NCBI RefSeq assembly: GCF_000710915.1 | Contig: NZ_BAUA01000010.1 | Coordinates: forward strand, 1-64,000 | DNA from: Nocardia brasiliensis IFM 10847 | Lineage (GTDB): Bacteria > Actinomycetota > Actinomycetes > Mycobacteriales > Mycobacteriaceae | Direction of reading: 5' to 3' | DNA: 64,000 nucleotides | Shown here: piece by piece, positions 33,184 through 42,353 of the stretch | Layout: each line of letters opens with the position of its first letter | How positions within the stretch are numbered: position 1 is the first letter of the stretch | The notes under the pieces: model-generated | What the model saw: only the letters and a program-made list of their open reading frames with translations | Told to the model about the DNA's origin: nothing | The model's database searches: none | Made by a program: the position numbers and the translations under genes

Positions 33184-34425
33184 TCATGCGGCCGGTTCGG
33201 CTTCGGCCGGCCGTGCGGGCACTCGCGCCGAACTGTGGATCGCCAAGGCGCCCACCAGGATCAACGCGATGAGCAGCAGCACGGCGACGCCCACGGTGAG
33301 ACCGGCCCAGCCGTAGTGGGTGTAGGCGACCCCGCCCGCGCCGCCGACGACGGCGCTGCCCACGTAGAACGAGAACAGGTACAGCGACGACGCGGCACCG
33401 CGATTACCCGATGCCATGGCGCCCACCCAGGCGCTGGCGACAGTGTGCGCCCCGAAAAATCCTGCGGTGCACAGGGACATCCCGAGAATGAGCACAATGA
33501 GGTTGTCCGGAATGGTCAGCGCCAATCCGAGTCCCATGAGCATCACCGTGCCCGCGAGCACGCGGTGCCGGCCGACGCGATCGGCGAGCCGCCCGGCGAC
33601 GGTCGCGACCGCGGTGCCCGCCAGATAGAGCAGAAACACCAAACCCGCTACCGCGTCGGGCAATTCGAAGGGCGGCTGGGTCAGCCGATAGCCGAGGAAG
33701 TTGTAGAGCGAGACGAAGGTGCCGACGAGCACCAGGGCCAGCCCGAACAGCGCGAGTAGTCCGCGGTGGCGCAGCTGGACGGCGAGATCGCCCAGCACCG
33801 TGCGGATTCCGGCCGGTCGGGCGACGAAACCGCGGGAGGGCGGCAGACTGCGGACGAACCACACGGTGCACAGCGCTGCCGCGACCGAGATGGTGGCCTC
33901 GGCCCAGCGCCACGAACCCAGGCCCAGTGTGAACGCCGGAATCACCCGACCGGCCAGCCCGCCCATGCTGGTGCCCGCGATATAGACGCCCATCGCCGCA
34001 CCGAGCCCCGCGGCACCGATCTCCTCGGCCAGGTAGGCCATCGCCACGGCAGGCACCCCGGCCAGGGTCAGGCCTTGCAGCGCCCGCCCGGTCAGCAGCA
34101 CCTCCAGCGACGGACTGAACGGCAGCAGCAGCCCGATCACCGCCGAGGTCACCGCGGAGACGGTCATCACCCTGGTGCGGCCGATCCGGGAGGACAGCGC
34201 GCTCACCGGGATGATGGCCAGCGCGAGCATCCCGGTGGTGAGCGAAACCGCAAGCGCCGCATGGGCGGGCGTGGCGTCGAACGCCTCGGAGAGGCTGGGC
34301 AGCAGGGCCTGCGCGCTGTACATGGTCGCGAAGGTGGCCAGCCCCGCCGCGAACAGCGCGGCGGCGATCCGGCGTTCATGCGTGGTGCGGCCCCCGGCGG
34401 CGGGCCGGGTCTTCGTCAGGGTCAT
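33184..34425 (-). CDS. MFS transporter
   Basis: 413-aa protein with twelve hydrophobic segments. An MFS signature lies between helices 2 and 3 (SALSSRIGRTRVMTVSAV), with a second GRLADRVGRHRVL in the C-terminal half. It resembles YnfM/YdhP-type drug or metabolite exporters. Divergently transcribed from a LysR regulator that starts 150 bases away, the typical arrangement for regulated efflux. The substrate is unknown. Confidence 0.88.
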   Translation of the reverse strand: MTLTKTRPAAGGRTTHERRIAAALFAAGLATFATMYSAQALLPSLSEAFDATPAHAALAVSLTTGMLALAIIPVSALSSRIGRTRVMTVSAVTSAVIGLLLPFSPSLEVLLTGRALQGLTLAGVPAVAMAYLAEEIGAAGLGAAMGVYIAGTSMGGLAGRVIPAFTLGLGSWRWAEATISVAAALCTVWFVRSLPPSRGFVARPAGIRTVLGDLAVQLRHRGLLALFGLALVLVGTFVSLYNFLGYRLTQPPFELPDAVAGLVFLLYLAGTAVATVAGRLADRVGRHRVLAGTVMLMGLGLALTIPDNLIVLILGMSLCTAGFFGAHTVASAWVGAMASGNRGAASSLYLFSFYVGSAVVGGAGGVAYTHYGWAGLTVGVAVLLLIALILVGALAIHSSARVPARPAEAEPAA

Positions 34426-34574
34426 GGGTTTCAGGATCGCCCCTCGACCTTTCCGAAGGGAAATGAATAATAATGATGGGGTTCATGCGCTCAGTGCATA
34501 TAGCGAGGGCTCTTTGTGCAGGTAGCGGTCCTGCGACGGGATGTGACACTCGTCACCCGGGAAAGGTGTGGCAG

Positions 34575-35510
34575 ATGCTGGGCGAGGATCTGGAGTGGTT
34601 CATCACGCTCGCCGAACTGGAACGGGTCGGGGCGGCGGCCGAACGCCTGCACCTCACACAACCGACCCTGTCTCGCATGCTCGGCCGGCTGGAACGCCGG
34701 CTCGGCGTCGAACTCTTCGATCGCCGGGGCAAACGCATCGTGCTCAACGAGTTCGGCCGCATCTATTACGAGCAGGCCCGGCGCGCGCAATCCGAACTCG
34801 ACACCGCGGCCAAGTCCATCGCCGATTTGAACAGTCCCGCCAATGGTGTTGTGCGCCTGTCTTTTCTGCATTCCTTCGGCGGCTGGCTGGTGCCGCAACT
34901 GGTCGGCGAATTCCGGCGCGGCTCGGCCCGCATCACTTTCGCGCTGCGACAGGGCCCTGCGGAAATGGTGAACGACGATGTCCTCAGCGGGACTTCGGAT
35001 CTCGGCATCGTCTCGCCCCGCCCGACCATGTCCGGCATCGGCTGGCGCGGGCTGCTGCGTCAGCGGCTCGCGCTGGCCGTGCCCGCCGACCACCGGCTCG
35101 TCGGCCGCAGGCAGGTGCGCCTCGACGAGGTCTCGGACGAGGACTTCATCACCATGCATCCCGGTTTCGGCATGCGCCGCATCGTCGATCAGTTGAGCGC
35201 CGCCGCCGACCTGCGTCCGCGGATCTCGTTCGAGGCCAGCGACCTGGTCACCGTCGCGGGTCTGGTCGCCGCAGGTCTCGGGGTCGGGGTGCTGCCCGAG
35301 GAGGACCCGGGTCCGGCGACCTCGCCGCGGGTGGCCGGTGCGAAGGCGGACGCGCGCCTGGCCGGGCCGGTGCTGATCCCGCTCGCGGACGCCGGCGCGA
35401 CCAGGGAGGTCGGGTTGGTGTGGTCGGCCGCGACACCGGCCTCGGGGGCGGCGCGACGGTTTCGTGATTTCACCGAGGATTGGGCGCAGCGGCGGCGGGG
35501 AATCCCGTGA
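34575..35510 (+). CDS. LysR-family transcriptional regulator
   Basis: 311-aa regulator. The N-terminal winged helix (LEWFITLAELERVGAAAERLHLTQPTLSRMLGRLERRLGVELFDR) is intact; the rest is the periplasmic-binding-like effector domain. The ATG at 34575 puts the helix-turn-helix at the usual distance; an upstream in-frame start at 34473 would add a non-family stretch. It is divergent from the MFS gene and probably regulates it; the effector is unknown. Confidence 0.88.
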   Translation: MLGEDLEWFITLAELERVGAAAERLHLTQPTLSRMLGRLERRLGVELFDRRGKRIVLNEFGRIYYEQARRAQSELDTAAKSIADLNSPANGVVRLSFLHSFGGWLVPQLVGEFRRGSARITFALRQGPAEMVNDDVLSGTSDLGIVSPRPTMSGIGWRGLLRQRLALAVPADHRLVGRRQVRLDEVSDEDFITMHPGFGMRRIVDQLSAAADLRPRISFEASDLVTVAGLVAAGLGVGVLPEEDPGPATSPRVAGAKADARLAGPVLIPLADAGATREVGLVWSAATPASGAARRFRDFTEDWAQRRRGIP

Positions 35511-35621
35511 TCACCTGGTCCTTCCGTTAGCGGCTTATTCACTGGGCGGTGTCGGTGGGGCGCGTTAAACTTTCTTCAACACAGCAGCACGTCGAGACCG
35601 GAAAGCAGGCTATAGCCACTT

Positions 35622-36731
35622 TTGAGAACACAAGGCGAGATCGGCGACCCGACAACCTCCGCAGCCGGAATCGGTGCCGAAGACAGCGGCTCGGGGCCCG
35701 CAGCACGTACCGTGCGTTCCAGTATCGAACTCGCTCCCGAATCCGTGTTCCCGTTCCTCGGTTCGGCCGACCAGAATCTGCGTGAACTCGAAGAGTTGCT
35801 CGACGCGGACATCCATGTCCGTGGCAATTCCGTCACCCTGACCGGCAAAGCGGCCGATGTCGCGCTCGCCGAGCGAGTGATCGAACAGCTCGTCGCGCTC
35901 ACGGGTCGGAACCGAGTGGTGACCCCGGAGGCGGTGCGACACACCGTTTCGATGCTCACGGAAGGCTCTTCGGAGTCCCCGGCCGAGGTGCTCAGCTTGG
36001 ACATCCTGTCCCGGCGCGGCAAGACCGTCCGGCCCAAGACCCTGAACCAGAAGCGCTACGTCGACGCGATCGACGCCAACACCATCGTGTTCGGCATCGG
36101 TCCGGCCGGTACCGGCAAGACGTATCTGGCGATGGCCAAGGCCGTGCAGGCGCTGCAGACCAAGCAGGTCACCCGGATCATCCTCACCCGCCCCGCGGTG
36201 GAAGCGGGGGAGCGGCTCGGCTTCCTGCCGGGCACGCTGAACGAGAAGATCGATCCGTACCTGCGCCCGCTCTACGACGCGCTGCACGACATGATGGATC
36301 CCGAGGCCATTCCGAAGCTGATGGCGGCCGGGGTGATCGAGGTCGCGCCGCTGGCGTACATGCGTGGTCGCACGTTGAACGACTCGTTCATCGTGCTCGA
36401 CGAGGCGCAGAACACCACGGCCGAGCAGATGAAGATGTTCCTCACCCGGCTCGGGTTCGGCTCGAAGATCGTGGTGACCGGTGACGTCAGCCAGGTCGAC
36501 CTGCCCACCGGCGCCCGCTCCGGGCTGCGGGCGGCCAGCGAGATCCTGACCGATATCGAGGATATCCACTTCGCGCAACTCACCAGCAGCGACGTGGTCC
36601 GGCACCGGCTGGTCGCGGATATCGTCGATGCCTACGACCGGGCCGAGGCGGAGGCCAGGCCGCAGGTCGGCCCGCACTATCCGGGCAACCGGGCACAGCG
36701 CAGAGCGGCGAGTCGAGGCGATCGGCGCTGA
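35622..36731 (+). CDS. phoH: PhoH-family ATPase
   Basis: 369-aa protein. A KH-like N-terminal region (about 35-110) precedes the PhoH ATPase with Walker A GPAGTGKT (160-167) and Walker B FIVLDEAQN. PhoH proteins are RNA-linked ATPases; neighbours ybeY and era point to ribosome maturation. TTG at 35622 is taken as the start, since no ATG or GTG fits. First gene of the phoH-ybeY-CNNM-CDA-like-era run. Confidence 0.93.
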   Translation: MRTQGEIGDPTTSAAGIGAEDSGSGPAARTVRSSIELAPESVFPFLGSADQNLRELEELLDADIHVRGNSVTLTGKAADVALAERVIEQLVALTGRNRVVTPEAVRHTVSMLTEGSSESPAEVLSLDILSRRGKTVRPKTLNQKRYVDAIDANTIVFGIGPAGTGKTYLAMAKAVQALQTKQVTRIILTRPAVEAGERLGFLPGTLNEKIDPYLRPLYDALHDMMDPEAIPKLMAAGVIEVAPLAYMRGRTLNDSFIVLDEAQNTTAEQMKMFLTRLGFGSKIVVTGDVSQVDLPTGARSGLRAASEILTDIEDIHFAQLTSSDVVRHRLVADIVDAYDRAEAEARPQVGPHYPGNRAQRRAASRGDRR

Positions 36732-36754
36732 TATGCGCCGCATGTCGGTCGTTC

Positions 36755-36785
36755 GGTCGACACCCGACGGCATCGGGTGTCGACC
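36755..36785 (+). terminator. GC-rich hairpin between phoH and ybeY
   Basis: GGTCGACACCCGA (36755-36767) pairs perfectly over 13 bp with 36773-36785 around a 5-base loop. No U-run follows, so it may attenuate transcription or stabilise the phoH mRNA rather than fully end it. Confidence 0.5.
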
Positions 36786-36805
36786 TGCGGCATTAGGCTG
36801 ACCGG

Positions 36806-37360
36806 GTGAGCATCGAGATCGCCAACGAGTCGGGTATCGACGTACCCGAAGAAGATCTGGTCAGTGTCGCGCGCTTCGTGATCACCCGGATGGACGTGCA
36901 CCCGGCCGCGGAACTGTCCATGGTGCTCGTCGATCTCGACACCATGGCCGACCTGCACATGCGCTGGATGGACCTGCCCGGTCCCACCGACGTGATGTCC
37001 TTCCCGATGGACGAGCTCGAGCCGGGCGGGCGCCCGGACAGCCCCGAGCCCGGTCCGTCCATGCTCGGCGACATCGTGCTGTGCCCCGAGTTCGCGGCGG
37101 GCCAGGCCCGCAAGGCCGGACACTCGCTGGACCACGAACTCGCATTGCTCACGGTGCACGGCGTACTCCATCTGCTCGGCTATGACCACGCCGAGCCGGA
37201 AGAGGAGAAGGAAATGTTCGCCCTGCAGGCCCGGCTGCTCGAGGAGTGGTACGAGAGCCTGCGTGAAGCGCAGCGGCGTGCCGAACTCGCCGCCCGGGAC
37301 GCCAGGTTGCTGGGGAAGGCGGGCTTCACCACACCGGGTGACGCACTGGGACCCGCGTGA
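36806..37360 (+). CDS. ybeY: endoribonuclease YbeY (rRNA maturation)
   Basis: 184-aa metallo-RNase acting in 16S rRNA 3'-end processing and 70S quality control. The zinc motif [11 protein letters not shown] gives H118, H122 and H128. The C-terminal tail (about 20 residues beyond the fold) is common in actinobacteria. The GTG start at 36806 fits the family N-terminus. Its stop overlaps the next GTG by four bases. Confidence 0.95.
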   Translation: MSIEIANESGIDVPEEDLVSVARFVITRMDVHPAAELSMVLVDLDTMADLHMRWMDLPGPTDVMSFPMDELEPGGRPDSPEPGPSMLGDIVLCPEFAAGQARKAGHSLDHELALLTVHGVLHLLGYDHAEPEEEKEMFALQARLLEEWYESLREAQRRAELAARDARLLGKAGFTTPGDALGPA

Positions 37361-38718
37361 ATTCGCTGACCCTGATCCTGCTCGCCGTCCTGCTCGTCCC
37401 GGTGGGCGGCGTGTTCGCGGGCGTCGATTCGGCATTGAATACCATCTCGCCGGCGCGGGTCGACGATATGGTGCGGGCGGATCGGCCCGGCGCGGTGCGG
37501 CTCAGCCGGATCGTCGCCGACCGCGCCCGCTACGTGAATCTCATGGTGCTGCTGCGCATTCTGTGCGAAATCGGCGCCACCGTGCTGCTCGCCGCCGGGC
37601 TGCTCGTCGTCTGGGCCGACGACTGGGCGCTGCTCGTCACCGCGATCGTCATGGTGCTGGTGTCGTACGTGGTGATCGGGGTGGGCCCGCGTACCCTCGG
37701 CCGCCAGCACGCCTATTCGATCGCGTTGGCCGCGGCGCTGCCGCTGCAGTTCATCGGCGCGTTGCTCGGCCCGCTCAGCCGGCTGCTCATCCTGCTCGGT
37801 AACGCGATCACCCCCGGTAAGGGATTCCGCAACGGCCCCTTCGCCTCCGAGATCGAACTGCGCGAAGTGGTCGAGATGGCCGGCGAGCGCGGTGTGGTGG
37901 CCGACGACGAACGCCGAATGATCCAGTCGGTCTTCGAGCTCGGCGACACCGCGGCCCGCGCGGTGATGGTGCCGCGCACCGAGATGGTCTGGATCGAGGC
38001 GGACAAGACTGCGGCGCAGGCGATGTCGCTCGCGGTGCGCTCGGGCCACTCCCGGATCCCGGTGATCGGCGAGAACGTCGATGACATTCTCGGCGTCGTC
38101 TACTTGAAAGACCTTGTGCCGTACGCGGAACGGGGCCGCAAGGTGCTGGTGCGCGAGGTGATGCGGCCCGCGGTGTTCATGCCGGACTCCAAGCCGCTGG
38201 ACAGCCTGCTCGACGAAATGCAGCGCAGGCGTAACCATATGGCGCTGCTGGTGGACGAATACGGCGGCATCGCCGGTTTGGTGACGATCGAGGACGTGCT
38301 CGAGGAGATCGTCGGCGAGATCGCCGACGAATACGACACCGACGAGACGCCGCCCATCGAAGACCTGGGGGACGGCCGCTATCGCGTGTCCGCGCGGCTG
38401 CCCGTCGAGGACCTCGGCGAGCTGTACGGGCTCGATATCGAGGACGAGGACGTCGACACCGTCGGCGGCTTGCTGGCACACGAGCTGGGCCGCGTGCCGT
38501 TGCCCGGCTCCGAGGTCGTGGTGCACGGATTGGTGCTGCGCGGCGAGGGCGGCGCCGACACCCGCGGGCGGGTGCGGGTGCACACCGTGGTGGTGCGCAA
38601 GGCGACGGACAAATCGCAGAACGCGGACGGCGACGAGAAGTCGAACGGCAAACGCAAGGGCAACGGATCGGATCGGGACACCCCGGCCGGTCGACATGAG
38701 GACGGAGATTCCGAATGA
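37357..38718 (+). CDS. CNNM/CorC-type transporter (DUF21-CBS-CorC_HlyC)
   Basis: 453-aa membrane protein. Four hydrophobic segments in the first 150 residues form the DUF21/CNNM domain, then a CBS pair ([21 protein letters not shown] ... [23 protein letters not shown]) and a C-terminal CorC_HlyC domain, ending in a Lys/Asn/Gly-rich tail. The family moves or senses Mg2+; annotation as hemolysin is historical. Start overlaps ybeY (GTGA), stop overlaps the next ATG (ATGA). Confidence 0.93.
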   Translation: MNSLTLILLAVLLVPVGGVFAGVDSALNTISPARVDDMVRADRPGAVRLSRIVADRARYVNLMVLLRILCEIGATVLLAAGLLVVWADDWALLVTAIVMVLVSYVVIGVGPRTLGRQHAYSIALAAALPLQFIGALLGPLSRLLILLGNAITPGKGFRNGPFASEIELREVVEMAGERGVVADDERRMIQSVFELGDTAARAVMVPRTEMVWIEADKTAAQAMSLAVRSGHSRIPVIGENVDDILGVVYLKDLVPYAERGRKVLVREVMRPAVFMPDSKPLDSLLDEMQRRRNHMALLVDEYGGIAGLVTIEDVLEEIVGEIADEYDTDETPPIEDLGDGRYRVSARLPVEDLGELYGLDIEDEDVDTVGGLLAHELGRVPLPGSEVVVHGLVLRGEGGADTRGRVRVHTVVVRKATDKSQNADGDEKSNGKRKGNGSDRDTPAGRHEDGDSE

Positions 38719-39095
38719 CCGAACTGGATCCCGAGGACAACAAGCTGCTCGTCCTGGCGCGCGGTGCGATGGGACGCACCGGCGGCGCCAGCGGCGCGGC
38801 GATCCGGGACACCGACGGCCGCACCTACGCGGCGGGCGAGGTGGGCCTGGCCGCGTTGCGCCTGACCGCGCTCCAGGCCGCGGTGGCGGCCGCGATCTCC
38901 AGCGGCGCAGAGGGTTTCGAGGCGGCCGTGGTGGTCAGCGGGCGGCTGTCCGACTACGGCGTCACCGCGGTGCGTGAGGTGTCGCCGGACGCCAAGATCA
39001 TCTTCACCGACCGGGACGGCGCCGTCTTCGAGATCGTCGACGACGCGGAACTCGCGGTCGACGGCCAGCCCGCCGGCGAGGTGCGCGGTGGCTGA
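38715..39095 (+). CDS. cytidine-deaminase-like protein lacking the catalytic site
   Basis: 126-aa protein with the cytidine deaminase length and fold pattern ([33 protein letters not shown]), but the zinc/catalytic motifs are gone. The HAE segment is replaced by [15 protein letters not shown] and there is no PCxxC. It is therefore probably not an active deaminase. It sits in the same place in mycobacteria (Rv2365c), between the CNNM protein and era. Overlaps: ATGA with the gene before; its last eight bases lie inside era. Confidence 0.85.
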   Translation: MTELDPEDNKLLVLARGAMGRTGGASGAAIRDTDGRTYAAGEVGLAALRLTALQAAVAAAISSGAEGFEAAVVVSGRLSDYGVTAVREVSPDAKIIFTDRDGAVFEIVDDAELAVDGQPAGEVRGG

Positions 39096-40005
39096 CGCCA
39101 AGGGCGCGGGCGAATTCCGTTCCGGATTCGTGTGTTTCGTCGGCAGGCCGAATACCGGCAAGTCGACCCTGACCAATGCGCTGGTCGGGCAGAAGATCGC
39201 GATCACCTCGTCGCGCCCGCAGACCACCCGGCACACCATTCGCGGCATCGTGCACCGGGAGCACACGCAACTGATCCTGGTCGACACGCCGGGCTTGCAC
39301 CGGCCCCGCACCCTGCTCGGTCAGCGGTTGAACGACCTTGTGCGCGATACGTATTCGGAAGTCGACGTGATCGCGCTCTGTGTGCCCGCGGACGAGAAGA
39401 TCGGCCCGGGCGACCGCTGGATCGTGCAGCAGATCAAGCAGATGGCACCGAAGACGACCGTGCTCGGCGTCGTCACCAAGATCGACAAGGTGAGCCGGGA
39501 CCAGATCGCCGAGCAACTGCTCGCGCTCTCGCAGCTGCTCGGCCCGGACGCCGATGTGGTGCCCGTGTCGGCGGTGAAGAACGAGCAGATAGAGGTGCTC
39601 GTCGACGTCATCGCCGCGAAAATGCCGGAGGGGCCGGCGTTCTACCCCGACGGTGAGCTCACCGACGAGCCGGAGGAAACCCTGATGGCCGAGCTCATCC
39701 GCGAGGCGGCGCTCGAGGGCGTCCGCGACGAGCTGCCGCACTCGCTCGCCGTGGTGATCGAGGAGGTCCTGCCGTACGAGGAGCGCGAGGACATGCTCGA
39801 CGTGCACGCGATCCTCTATGTCGAACGCCCCAGCCAGAAGTCGATCATCATCGGTAAGGGCGGGGCTCGGCTCAAGGAAGTCGGCACCAACGCGCGCAAG
39901 CAGATCGAGCACATCCTCGGCACCCGGATCTATCTCAACCTGCATGTCAAGGTCGCCAAGGACTGGCAGCGCGACCCGAAACAGCTGGGCCGGCTGGGAT
40001 TCTAG
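39088..40005 (+). CDS. era: GTPase Era
   Basis: 305-aa GTPase. G1 GRPNTGKS (residues 19-26), switch region TTRHTIRGI, G3 DTPGLH, G4 TKID, G5 VSAV, then a C-terminal KH domain with IIGKGGARLKEVGTNARKQIE. Era binds the 3' end of 16S rRNA during 30S assembly. The GTG at 39088 overlaps the preceding gene; an earlier ATG (38974) would run across it in another frame without family similarity. The stop is only six bases from the convergent GH25 gene. Confidence 0.96.
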   Translation: MADAKGAGEFRSGFVCFVGRPNTGKSTLTNALVGQKIAITSSRPQTTRHTIRGIVHREHTQLILVDTPGLHRPRTLLGQRLNDLVRDTYSEVDVIALCVPADEKIGPGDRWIVQQIKQMAPKTTVLGVVTKIDKVSRDQIAEQLLALSQLLGPDADVVPVSAVKNEQIEVLVDVIAAKMPEGPAFYPDGELTDEPEETLMAELIREAALEGVRDELPHSLAVVIEEVLPYEEREDMLDVHAILYVERPSQKSIIIGKGGARLKEVGTNARKQIEHILGTRIYLNLHVKVAKDWQRDPKQLGRLGF

Positions 40006-40011
40006 GCCTGA

Positions 40012-40827
40012 TCAGCCGTTGGCGATCGCCTGTAACTGGGACAGATCGCCGTTGAATCGGTTCTTGTCCAGCGGGGTCGAGGTGTACTGCCAGAAGCTGT
40101 ACACCCGCCAATTGAACGGCAGGGCGCCCACGGTCGAGTTGTAGCGGGCAACCCACAGCGGGCTGTCCGCGCTGAAATCGCCTGCGGTGCCGACACAAAG
40201 GCTCCACCAACTGGTGGAGGTGTAGATCACCGGCCAGCGTCCGGTGCTGCCGTGATAGCGGTTGCTGAAGTCGTGGATCCAGGACGCCATGGCGCTCTGC
40301 GACTTGCTGTAGCACTGGTTGTTCTTGTCGTACGGGTTGTATTCGAGGTCGAGCGCGCCCGGCAGCGTCTTGCCGTCGCGCGACCAGCCGCCGCCGTGCG
40401 CGATGAAGTAGTCCGCCTGGCTCGCTCCGCTCGAGCTGCTCGGGATGGCGAAATGGTATGCGCCGCGGATCAAACCCTGCTTGTACGATCCGTTGTACTG
40501 GGAGGCGAAGTACGGGTTGGTGACGTTGGTGGATTCGCTCGCCTTGATATAAGCGAAGCGAATCCCGTTGTCCCAATAGCTCTTCCAGTCCACGTCGCCT
40601 TGGTAGCGGGACACGTCGATGCCCTCCACCGATCCGGCGGACAGGGAACGCTCCTGGCTGGGATCCCCGGCGCCCGCGCCTTCGTGCACCACGATCTGCG
40701 AGCCCAGCGTGTGGTCGTCGCCCTGTTCGGTGGGCGCCGGGTCCGCGGTGGCCGGGACGGTCACGAGCAGGGTGGCCAAACCCGCGAACAAGGCTGCCGA
40801 CAGTGTGCGTCTTCTGTTGAGATTCAC
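40012..40827 (-). CDS. secreted GH25 lysozyme-like muramidase
   Basis: 271-aa exported enzyme. Signal peptide about 1-28 (RRRTLSAALFAGLATLLVTVPATADP). The GH25 barrel starts at GIDVSRYQG (D71), with the catalytic pair D160/E162 in LDLEYNP and later VIYTSTSWW. It cleaves the beta-1,4 bonds of peptidoglycan, probably for wall remodelling. GTG start at 40827. It faces era tail to tail with no room for a terminator between. Confidence 0.92.
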   Translation of the reverse strand: MNLNRRRTLSAALFAGLATLLVTVPATADPAPTEQGDDHTLGSQIVVHEGAGAGDPSQERSLSAGSVEGIDVSRYQGDVDWKSYWDNGIRFAYIKASESTNVTNPYFASQYNGSYKQGLIRGAYHFAIPSSSSGASQADYFIAHGGGWSRDGKTLPGALDLEYNPYDKNNQCYSKSQSAMASWIHDFSNRYHGSTGRWPVIYTSTSWWSLCVGTAGDFSADSPLWVARYNSTVGALPFNWRVYSFWQYTSTPLDKNRFNGDLSQLQAIANG

Positions 40828-41144
40828 CGATATCCCCTCTGTAGTTCACCGATTCGACATGGAGGTGGCGCGGCCTCGCCCGAATATGTTTGCGGTGGGC
40901 CGCAATCGCGGAGGCGGTCGTGACGCTAAGCCGGGCCGATAGAGAGCCACTGGAACGAATCTGGGGCGGAGCGAAATTTCTCCGAATTGCCCGTAATCGG
41001 TGAATTGTCGTGCGCGGGGCCCGGTTTCGGATATCGGCGACTCCGCGAAATGTACCGTCGCGTGAAAGGTATTTAAGGCGCGGTTAACACGCTATTGGTC
41101 GAATCGGTCGGCTCCGGCAATGCGCGCGGTGTCAGGTACTCGGC
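40828..41144. promoter_or_regulatory. divergent promoter region of GH25 and phospholipase genes
   Basis: 317 bases without a gene. The 9-mer TTCACCGAT occurs at 40823-40831 (over the GH25 start), at 40845-40853, and in inverse at 40996-41004. This could be a repeated binding site, or chance; otherwise I see no clear promoter elements. Confidence 0.3.
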
Positions 41145-41630
41145 ATGAGGATCCGTGATGTGGCTCTCGTCTGTCTGACCTTTCCCGCCGCGCTGCTCCT
41201 GACCTCCGGCTACGCGGCCGCGACCCCGACCCCGGAGTACCCGCTCGACCCCGCCGCCGAAGCCGCCTCCAAGGTGTACCCGGGCGAACCTGTCCCGCAG
41301 TCACGTTCGATGGCCACGGCGTTCGTCGGCGTGCCCAGCGACTACGTGTACAACACGAAGCTGAAACCCGTCGCCCGGCACGACTACTGCACCTCCGCCC
41401 CCGACAGCTACTTCGCCGCCGACTTCCGCGGTCCCTGCGCCCGCCACGACATGTGCTACGACCGCGCCGACGCCGCAGGCACCGACTACACCGCCTGCAA
41501 CTCCGCCCTGCGCACCGACATGATCACCAACTGCAGCTACGCCTACGGCACCTCCGGCACCGCCCTGCAAACCTGCAAAGCCACCGCCGAAATCTACTGG
41601 GCCGCAGTAACCGTCACTCACCTGGACTGA
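41145..41630 (+). CDS. secreted prokaryotic phospholipase A2
   Basis: 161-aa exported protein. Signal peptide about 1-26 (ending SGYAAA). The catalytic HD pair (H101, D102) sits in CARHDMCYD, preceded by a DYCTSAPDSYFAADF loop that could bind calcium. Four more cysteines fit two disulfides. Such small enzymes cleave the sn-2 ester of phospholipids; roles in nocardial virulence or nutrition are possible but unproven. Confidence 0.88.
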   Translation: MRIRDVALVCLTFPAALLLTSGYAAATPTPEYPLDPAAEAASKVYPGEPVPQSRSMATAFVGVPSDYVYNTKLKPVARHDYCTSAPDSYFAADFRGPCARHDMCYDRADAAGTDYTACNSALRTDMITNCSYAYGTSGTALQTCKATAEIYWAAVTVTHLD

Positions 41631-41639
41631 GTGCGACGC

Positions 41640-42290
41640 ATCGAGCCGATGCTCCGGCGGCCGTCCGCCATGGCCCGGGACGGTGGCGTCCCAGTGCAAT
41701 TCTGATTCCAGTTGTGTGGCAACAGAAATCAGGAGGGGCTCGGTGTCGGCGGTGCCCATCAGTTGTGCGCCGACGGGGAGGCCCGCGCCAGTGAAGCGGC
41801 GGAGACGTTCACGCTCGGCCAGCCGAGGACGTTCCACGGCCAGGTGTAGGGGCGCGGATACCTGCCATGGAACGCGGCAGGGGGATGCGGATGGAGCCCG
41901 CGCCGTCGGAACCCAGTGCGGCGGGCACCAATCCGGCCGCGACGGCGGCCGCCGAACCACCAGGGAACCGCCGGGCGTGCGATCGACGGCCCACGGGTTG
42001 TGGGTGTGGCTGAAGGCGGCGGCGCTGGTGAACGGCAGTTGGCCGAGTCCGCAGGTGTCGGTCTTGCCGACGATCACCGCACCCGCCGCGCGCAGCCGCC
42101 GAACCGATTCGGCGTCTTCGGTTTTCGGCGGAAAAGTGCCGCCGCGACCGAAAACGGTAGGCTCGCCTGCGATATCGGTGTCGTTCCTCGCCGCGACCGG
42201 CACACCCAGCAGCGGCAGTCGCTCATCTGCCGCGAGCCGGGCGTCGGCCGTGGCGGCCTCGGCCGGCGCTCGGGTGTCGTAACCTGCCCG
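41640..42290 (-). pseudogene. decayed amidase (AmiA2-like) remnant
   Basis: Amidase-signature fragments lie in more than one minus-strand frame. An N-terminal piece (LPLLGVPVAARNDTDIAGEPT, AVIVGKTDTCGLGQLPF, NPWAVDRTPGGS) is followed by a frameshift into GGSAAAVAAGLVPAALGSDGAGSIRIP. After a large internal deletion comes a C-terminal piece, FTGAGLPVGAQLMGTADTEPLL. No start codon remains and the middle of the enzyme is missing. In M. tuberculosis an amidase gene (amiA2) lies at this place between era and recO in the same opposite orientation, so this is its eroded counterpart. Confidence 0.8.
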
Positions 42291-42296
42291 CTCTAG

Positions 42297-42317
42297 ACAT
42301 ACATACAGTATGTATGT
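42297..42317. promoter_or_regulatory. perfect operator palindrome of the hydrolase-TetR operon
   Basis: Arms ACATACATAC and GTATGTATGT surround one central A, giving a perfect 21-bp dyad 37 bases before the hydrolase start. Size and place fit the operator of the TetR-family repressor encoded by the second gene of the operon. Confidence 0.7.
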
Positions 42318-42353
42318 AAAGGTGTTGGCACCGCGACTCGATGGAGGAAGACG

